Shown piece after piece: positions 57,795 to 64,000 of a stretch of 64,000 nucleotides of DNA. Source of the DNA: Chlamydoabsidia padenii (taxonomy: Eukaryota > Mucoromycota > Mucoromycetes > Mucorales > Cunninghamellaceae); contig JAIWND010000026.1 in NCBI GenBank assembly GCA_025330725.1, positions 1 through 64,000 on the forward strand. Direction: 5' to 3'. The notes under the pieces were generated by a model, which was not told the origin of the DNA, ran no database searches, and saw only the letters and a program-made list of their open reading frames with translations. The first letter of the stretch is position 1. Each line of letters starts with the position of its first letter. The position numbers and the translations under genes are program-made.

Positions 57795-57801
57795 TGAGTC
57801 A
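57795..57801 (+). promoter_or_regulatory. Gcn4/Bas1-type TGAGTCA site upstream of GARS-AIRS
   Basis: TGAGTCA (complement of TGACTCA) 115 bp before the ATG. In yeast, ADE genes are driven by Bas1/Bas2 through TGACTC cores; similar use here is inference. Confidence 0.35.
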
Positions 57802-57915
57802 AACCTTAAATGACCCTTCCTTTTTTTTTTTTTTTTTCTCTTTCCTTCTTCCTCTTCTTCTTTTTAATTTAGATCACTTTTTTCTTTTCGTTTCTTACGA
57901 ATAACACAACATATC

Positions 57916-58183
57916 ATGTCTACTGGTAAGTGGGTCAATAACTAATAAATGGGGGGCGGAGGATCAACATTATGCATTCAAAATCTGTCAACTCATTTAT
58001 GCTTTTACCTTTAATAGACAAACTCACCGTCCTTCTCGTTGGTGCTGGGGGAAGAGAACATGCCATTGCCTGGAAACTTTCTTTATCTGACAAGGTAAAC
58101 CATATCTTTGTTGCTCCTGGTAAGTTATAAACATCAAGTAGGATGGATGGGAGGTAAAAAAAAAAAACACTTTACTAATCTAC

Positions 58184-58214
<31 letters not shown>

Positions 58215-60548
58215 CTTTAGGTAATGGAGGTACTGCTCTTGGTAACAAGGTGACTAATGTTGCTATTGGTGTTAGCGACTTTGCTCAATTGACTGACTTT
58301 GCTGTCAAGAATAATGTAAGTTTTTGAACATACAACAATAAACGATATAATAAATACTGACAATATTTCCAATTAGGTCAATCTTGTGATCCCCGGTCCT
58401 GAACAACCTATTGTTGAAGGTATTCAAGAAGCCTTCAAGAAGGTTGGTATCCCCTGCTTTGGTCCCTCTAAGAAGGCAGCTTTGATGGAAGGATCCAAGA
58501 CCTTCTCCAAGGACTTTATGAAGAAACACAACATCCCTACTGCTGCTTACGAAAATTTCACCGACTATGAAAAAGCAAAGGCTTATGTGCAATCTGTGGA
58601 CCATCAAGTGGTACTTAAGGCTTCTGGTTTGGCTGCTGGTAAAGGTGTCTTGATGCCTACGACAAAAGAAGAAGCATTGGAAGGACTGAAATCGATCATG
58701 GTGGACAAGGAATTCGGTAGTGCTGGTGATGAAGTGGTAGTGGAAGAATACTTGGAAGGGGAAGAACTCTCTGTGCTCGCCTTTTGTGATGGTTATACTG
58801 TGGTGCCTTTACCTCCCGCTCAAGACCACAAACGTGCTTTGGATGGTGATTTGGGTCCTAATACCGGTGGTATGGGCTGTTATTGTCCTACTCCTCTTGG
58901 TACCAAGGAACTCGTTGCTCAAGTCAAGCGTACTATCTTACAACCTACTATTGATGGTATGCGTCGTGATGGTTTCCCCATGATTGGTATGCTCTTCACT
59001 GGTTTGATGCTCACTCCTTCTGGCCCCAAGGTCCTCGAATACAATGTACGCTTTGGTGATCCCGAAACCGAAGTGGTCCTCCCTCTTCTTAGTGATGATA
59101 CTGATTTGGCCGAAATCATGCTGGCGTGTTGCGAAGGTCGTTTGGATGCGGTGTCTATTACTGTCAAGCAAGCATTCGCTGCCACTGTTATCATGGCTTC
59201 CGGTGGTTATCCTGGCTCCTACCCCAAGAACTTGCCTATCACCATTCCTAGTGGTCAAGACTTGCCTCAAGATGTGTCTGTATTCCATGCCGGTACGTCT
59301 TTGAACTCTGAAAATACTCTTGTTACCTCTGGTGGTCGTGTACTTGCTGTGTCTGCTGTGGCTTCTACTTTACGTGGTGCTGTCGACCGTGCTTATGAAG
59401 GTGTCAAATCTATCCACTTTGATCAAATGTACTTTAGAAACGATATTGCTCATCGTGCCTTCAAACATGCTGAACAAAAGCCCGAAGCGGGTATTACCTA
59501 TGCTTCTGCTGGTGTTGATATTGATGCTGGTAATCTCTTGGTGCAAAAAATCAAGCCGTTGGTGAAATCCACCAAGCGTGTGGGTGCTGATTCTGATATT
59601 GGTGGTTTTGGTGGTTTGTTTGATCTCAAGGCTGCTGGTTTTGTTGATCCTATTCTTGTCTCTGCTACTGATGGTATTGGTACCAAACTCAAGATCGCTC
59701 AAGATTGTAACATCAATGATACGGTCGGTATCGATCTTGTGGCCATGAACGTTAACGATTTGGTCGTACAAGGTGCTGAACCCCTCTTCTTCTTGGATTA
59801 CTTTGCTTGTGGTAAATTGGATGTGGAAGTAGGCAAGGACTTTGTTGCTGGTGTGGTGGAAGGTTGTCTTCAATCAGGTTGTGCCTTGGTCGGTGGTGAA
59901 ACTGCTGAGATGCCTGGTTTGTATGCTATTGGTGATTATGATGGTGCTGGTTTTACCGTCGGTGCTGTCGAACGTCACAAGATTCTTCCTCGTATGCAAG
60001 ATATGCAACCTAATGATGTGATCCTCGGTTTGGCTTCTTCTGGTGTCCATTCTAATGGTTTCTCTTTGGTCCGCAAGATTGTGGAAAGCCAACCTGGTTT
60101 GACCTACTTTACTCCTTGTCCCTGGGACTCCTCCAAAACTTTAGGTCAAGCTCTTTTAACACCTACTCGTATCTATGTCAAGCAATTACTTCCTGTCCTT
60201 GAAAAAGATCTTGTCAAGGGTATGGCTCATATCACTGGTGGTGGTTTCTTGGATAACATTCCCCGTGTGATGCCTGAACATCTCGGTGTGTCTTTGGATG
60301 CTTCCTCTTATCCCTTCCCTCCCATCTTCAAATGGCTCAAACAAGCTGGTCAATTGACTCCTTACGAAATGTCTCGCACTTTCAACTGTGGTATTGGTAT
60401 GATTCTTGTTGTTGATCCTTCCAAGGTTGAACAAGTCACCCAATTGTTAGAGCAAGCCAATGAAAAGGTCTATGTTATGGGCAAGGTGATGGCCAAGGCT
60501 GATTTGAATGGTAAGGAAGTCGATGTTTACAACACTGATGCTTGGTAG
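57916..60548 (+). CDS. ADE5,7: Bifunctional GARS-AIRS (purine biosynthesis)
   Basis: Four exons (57916-57925, 58018-58119, 58221-58315, 58377-60548) join in frame to 792 residues (yeast Ade5,7 802). The N-terminal glycinamide ribonucleotide synthetase half (about 1-425) starts [20 protein letters not shown], with the ATP-grasp loop [20 protein letters not shown] and metal site [19 protein letters not shown]. The C-terminal aminoimidazole ribonucleotide synthetase half (about 440-792) has [46 protein letters not shown] and [13 protein letters not shown]. The two halves catalyse steps 2 and 5 of IMP synthesis in the cytosol. The first exon is only 10 nt. The third intron contains a long poly(T) run (about 58190-58214). 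Confidence 0.98.
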
Positions 60549-60894
60549 ATTAGATTTGTACTCTTTGTTTTATTACTCTTATCTTTTTTATTTTACTACT
60601 TCATACCGTTTTTATCATCCCTTTTATTCTGTACATATAAAAACCCTTCAAAAAAACTTTTTTTTTATCATCTGTTTGTCTTTGCACAACCCAATAAAAT
60701 TCAAGGATTCTCTTTTATCCTTTAAAAACTAATATGCATTGATCGAATCCTTTCCCCCCAAAAAAAACAATTAAAACGCCGACAAAATCGAATCATTGAA
60801 ATTCCGCGTTTCCAGCAATTTCTTTCTCTTCCTTCTTCTCTCTTCTTCCAACTTTTTCTACAAACCAAAAAAATAACAACAACTCTATATCATC
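60549..60894. other. GARS-AIRS 3' flank and cyclophilin promoter
   Basis: It holds the element TTGAAATTCCGCG at 60796-60808 (87 bp before the cyclophilin ATG), AAAACGCCGAC just upstream at about 60772-60782, and a C/T-rich tract at 60810-60850. No gene. Confidence 0.6.
60796..60808 (+). promoter_or_regulatory. Candidate promoter element upstream of cyclophilin-40
   Basis: TTGAAATTCCGCG, 87 bp upstream of the start codon. Confidence 0.45.
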
Positions 60895-61336
60895 ATGCCC
60901 AACCCTCGAGTGTAAGTAAAACAAATTACAATTATTCTCAAATCAATACTAAACAAATCATTTTTATGTATCCTCTTCTAGTTACTTTGATATTACCATT
61001 GGTGGCCAACCTGAAGGTCGTATCGTCTTTGAATTGGTATGTGTGTGACAAAGACTATCTATATGCAATAGCTTTATAATTGACTAACCATGCGTTATGT
61101 GTAGTTTGCTGATGTTACTCCCAAGACAGCTGAAAACTTCCGTGCTTTGTGTACAGGTAAGAGATATACTAGGTCAACAATTATTGACTCCATACTAATC
61201 GCGCATTTAACTACTTTATAGGTGAAAAGGGTGTTGGTCAATCTGGTAAGCCTTTACACTATAAAGGTGTCATCTTCCATCGTGTGATCAAGGTAGGAAA
61301 CAAAAAAAAAATACTAAAGGGAGGGACCAATTCACC

Positions 61337-61379
<43 letters not shown>

Positions 61380-62447
61380 GTTATGATACACGTATACATA
61401 GTCCTTCATGTGCCAATCTGGAGACTTTACTGCTGGTAACGGCACTGGTGGTGAATCAATCTATGGTGAAAAGTTTGCCGATGAAAACTTTGAACTCAAG
61501 CATGACCAACCTTTCTTGTTGTCGATGGCTAATGCTGGCGCCAACACCAATGGATCACAATTCTTCATTACCACTGTCAACACCCCTCATCTGGACGGCA
61601 AGCATGTGGTGTTTGGTAAAGTGCTGAAGGGTAAAGGATTGGTCAGATTGATTGAAAACCAACCAACTTCAAGTGATAAACCTTTGGCGGATGTGATCGT
61701 GGCTGATTGTGGCGAAATCCCTGAAGGTGCTGATGACGGTGTACCTACCCCTGTGGATGGCGATGTCTATGAAGAATTCCCTGGTAAGTATGATTTAAAA
61801 GAGGCTTCTTTTACTAACTTATTATTATTATATTGCAGAGGATCAAAAGTCTGAAGGTGAATTCGAACCTATTGAATTGGTTGAAATTGCTGGACAACTC
61901 AAGACGATCGGTAATGACTACTTCAAGAAAGGTGATTATGCGGCTGCTGGCAAGAAGTATGACAAGGTAAGGTTATCCACGTCCACTTTATATCGAACCA
62001 ACTAACTAACTTTCTCTATCCCCTCCCTCCCTCTCTCTCTCTCTCTTTTAGGCCATCCGTTATCTCAATGAAAAGCCCGTGTTTGACGAAGAAGATCCCA
62101 AAGATTTGCCTGTCAAGTTTGCTGCTATCAAGATCCCCTGCTACTTGAACAAGGCTATGTGTGCCCTCAAGTTACAACAAGGCAAGCAAGCTGCAGATGC
62201 TACCACCGTGGTGTTGGAATACGATGAAAAGTTATTAAAGCCCGCCGATATCACCAAGGCTTACTTCCGTCGTGGTCTTGCCCGTGCTTTGATCAAGGAT
62301 GAACAAGGTGCTGTTACTGATTTGGAAGCTGCTGCCGCTCGTGATCCCGAAGATGCTGCTATCAAACGCGAACTACACTCTGTCAAGCAAAAGATGTTGG
62401 CCAAGAAGCAAAAGGAAAAGCAAGCCTTCTCTAAACTGTTTGGTTAG
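60895..62447 (+). CDS. CPR6: Cyclophilin-40 type peptidyl-prolyl isomerase with TPR domain
   Basis: Seven exons (60895-60911, 60982-61036, 61105-61156, 61222-61292, 61402-61783, 61839-61966, 62052-62447) join in frame to 366 residues (yeast Cpr6 371). The cyclophilin domain (1 to about 172) has [40 protein letters not shown] and [20 protein letters not shown], with the catalytic Arg of FHRV and the Gln of the FMxQ motif. The usual FMxQGGDF reads FMCQSGDF. Three C-terminal TPR repeats (about 215-350) include [15 protein letters not shown] and [20 protein letters not shown] and bind the Hsp90 C-terminal EEVD. It acts as an Hsp90 co-chaperone in cytosol and nucleus. The fourth intron contains a 40-nt poly(T) tract (61339-61378). 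Confidence 0.97.
61339..61378. repeat. 40-nt poly(T) tract in cyclophilin intron
   Basis: An uninterrupted T run in gene sense, 23 nt upstream of the acceptor, extending the polypyrimidine tract far beyond normal length. Confidence 0.9.
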
Positions 62448-62705
62448 GATAGGTTATCTATGTATAAAATAGAAGTGGATCTAGTGTGGGTTGTGTTAAT
62501 TAAATAAATTGTAATTGCTTTTTTGGTCTTTTTAATGTTGTATATATGATGGGGTATATGTGATGGGTGTATGCATGCATCTATGTGATGGTATTGATGG
62601 GCATTGTTAAAAAGTCATTGTGCATGATGGTTGAAAAAAAAAAAGGGCCCTTTTATTCAAATAAATCAGTATAGACTAAAAACTAGAGCTAATCCTATTA
62701 TCAAA

Positions 62706-63539
62706 CTAAAGTTTGGACTTGATATAATCCTGCCATTGACCAAGATCCCAACCAGAGGACACCGCATCATCACGCAATCCGTTCCAGACCACAGTTGGAC
62801 TGACATGAATACCAACCTGCCGTGCCAAACGGATCTGTAATTTCAAATCATTCGACACCGAGTTCCCCTTGTTTTCCGGAGCCCCTGTTCCATTTGCCAA
62901 AGCCTTGATGATCACTTGCTTGTCGTTCACGCCAGTCGATTGGACAATCAGGTCGGCTACTTGTTCCACTAATTGTCGTCTGGTCTTGTTTTCCACTGCT
63001 TCGTCAAAGTAGTCCCGTTGGTGTTCAAATAGTTGGTCAGAGAAGGTCAAAAAGTCGTCGTGGCTGTGTTTTTCCACCACCAAGGAAGCTTCGTGCACCA
63101 AGGTCGAACTAGCATGCCAGGGTTGGACTTGATGACGAAAGATGAATTGGACTTGATTAGGATGGTTTTTTTCTAACCAAGGGAGGACTTGCTACAAGGT
63201 CAAAAGAAGAACAAGAAAAAAAAGCGAGTGAGTAAAGCTGTTCTTTTGTCAGTTATAACAAGTTTACTTACAGTACGAAGAGCCTTATACATCTTGGCAG
63301 AGAAAGGACACTGTTCAGAAGAATAAAGATAAATGTGTTAGTATGGCATGCCATTATGTTTAAGCATATTGGAAATATTGACTTGCCACGTAATCCAAGT
63401 AAACTTCGAGAGTATGAGGAGCAGTGGAAGCTCCGAGTCGATGACCTATGTTCAGTGTCAAATGACAAGAATACATTTAGTAAAAGTTGGTTACATGTTC
63501 AGCCTTTAACTTACCAATAAATTGTGGTGATAATGCCAT
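62706..63539 (-). CDS. DsbA-like thioredoxin-fold protein
   Basis: Four exons (63539-63515, 63445-63387, 63310-63272, 63191-62706) join in frame to 202 residues. A DsbA/thioredoxin fold is indicated by VYLDYVCPFSAKMYKALRT, where the CPxC position reads C-P-F-S: only the first cysteine (about residue 29) is kept, so a simple disulfide exchange mechanism is not available. The helical insert (DFLTFSDQLFEHQRDYFDEA) and the cis-Pro strand GIHVSPTVVWNGL match the fold. It has no signal peptide and is probably cytosolic. Related fungal proteins are annotated only as thioredoxin-like fold proteins; glutathione-linked isomerases share the fold. The second intron uses a GC donor (G|GCAAGT). A promoter-type element lies 81 bp upstream. 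Confidence 0.85.
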
Positions 63540-64000
63540 GATAAGAGGGATTTAAAAAAGTGGAAGAGAAGCTGAAAAATAAATCCAAGACATAAAAGTA
63601 AGCTTTAACCGTGAAATCATTTCAATTCCCGCATGTGGTTTGGCCTCCCTTCGTCATTAGTTCACGAAATGAGCACCACACACAATGAAACAAATAGACA
63701 AAGTAAGAGTTAAACAGAGAACTCTCATTGTTACTGGTTTCAAATGATGTAATTCGATAACTAAAATCAACACCCTGCAAGTACTTTTCCTAATTTGGGT
63801 GAATGGATCAAACCATCGCTCCACGCAGGAAAAGACAGTCGATCCAACTTTTATGTAATTGGTGATTTTTTGATTATAGATCATATCTTTCAATACAGTA
63901 ACAATTATGCATTGATCGTATTGTAGTAGATTGGATTCCATTAAAATAAAAAGGTGTGCAAATTGATATCCCATTTTTTAAGATTTGTATTTCGGCACTT
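63540..64000. other. Promoter of the DsbA-like gene and right window edge
   Basis: TTTCAATTCCCGC at 63620-63632 is the promoter-type element of the minus-strand gene. A minus-strand open frame (63657-63974, 105 codons) starts at ATG but has no domain, signal or codon-usage feature that supports it; it is left uncalled. Confidence 0.5.
63620..63632 (-). promoter_or_regulatory. Candidate promoter element upstream of DsbA-like gene
   Basis: TTTCAATTCCCGC on the plus strand, 81 bp from the start codon. Confidence 0.45.

Larger units (their letters stand above)
57150..57915. other. Ilv5 3' flank and GARS-AIRS promoter
   Basis: It contains CCGGAATTTGAATG at 57323-57336, GCCGGGGTTTGAAA at 57516-57529, TGACTCA at 57551-57557, TGAGTCA at 57795-57801, a 37-nt poly(A) tract at about 57736-57773 and a C/T-rich tract before the ATG. 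No coding sequence is supported. Confidence 0.6.

Noticed and set aside
63657..63974. 105-codon minus-strand open frame at the right edge
   Set aside because: It has an ATG but no domain, no signal peptide at the start and no splice context, and it overlaps the promoter side of the DsbA-like gene. Not enough to call a gene.
1..64000. Transposon, CRISPR, rRNA or integrated element
   Set aside because: No terminal repeats with target duplications, no transposase or reverse-transcriptase motifs, no regularly spaced direct repeats and no rRNA-like blocks were seen.

Overview
This window reads as nuclear DNA of a filamentous fungus. It is AT-rich, with compact genes, mostly short introns (about 50-130 nt) with GTAAGT-type donors, and long poly(A)/poly(T) tracts. 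The best-fitting source is an early-diverging lineage, Mucoromycota (Mucorales-like). That placement is inference from gene content: a nicastrin subunit of gamma-secretase, a DOCK1-type Rac exchange factor and a CSL (RBP-J-type) factor occur together with fungal Tpa1/Ofd1, Ilv5 and fused GARS-AIRS. No rRNA, tRNA, CRISPR array or intact transposon was recognised. Gene starts are ATG codons that I chose myself, and multi-exon models were checked for reading-frame continuity across every splice junction.

Layout, left to right: the 3' end of a helical protein (+, 1-450); a gene-poor stretch with a possible coding relic; a CSL transcription factor (+, 2869-4941); clathrin heavy chain (-, 15 exons, 5903-11984); short/branched-chain acyl-CoA dehydrogenase (-, 12753-14656); nicastrin (-, 10 exons, 15093-17814); Cbf5/dyskerin (-, 18254-19922); a cysteine-rich single-pass membrane protein of LEA14/NDR1-like layout (+, 20617-21617); a 2.3 kb stretch with broken coding blocks; a METTL21-like methyltransferase (+, 23898-24776); a very large DOCK protein (+, 7 exons, 25081-34313); an MDP-1-type HAD phosphatase (-); the Rag GTPase RagC/Gtr2 (-); Tpa1/Ofd1 prolyl hydroxylase (-); a small AT-hook protein (+); an HSF-type transcription factor (-); Mediator subunit Med6 (-); a Gln-rich SAP-domain protein (-); MYG1 exonuclease (-); a 79-residue secreted peptide with a defensin-type cysteine spacing (-, 49680-49919); an alpha-arrestin with two PPxY motifs (-); a 2.8 kb gene-poor stretch with a probable F-box/LRR relic; ketol-acid reductoisomerase (+); GARS-AIRS (+); cyclophilin-40 (+); and a DsbA-fold protein (-).

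Most genes are unrelated housekeeping genes, so there is no operon-like logic. Loose functional themes are membrane traffic and receptor turnover (clathrin, arrestin), nutrient signalling (RagC), transcription (CSL, HSF-type, Med6) and amino-acid/purine synthesis (Ilv5, GARS-AIRS).

The most interesting signals are these. (1) A recurrent promoter element, roughly TTTCAAATYCCGCC in either orientation, sits 67-110 bp upstream of the start codon of at least ten different genes and resembles a fused CHR plus E2F/CDE site; a second element, TTCATGCA, often lies near it. (2) The defensin-like secreted peptide has TATA boxes and lacks this element nearby. (3) The DOCK gene carries tandemly duplicated His-rich mini-exons. 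(4) Nicastrin and CSL occur in one fungal window. (5) Several decayed coding stretches are visible.
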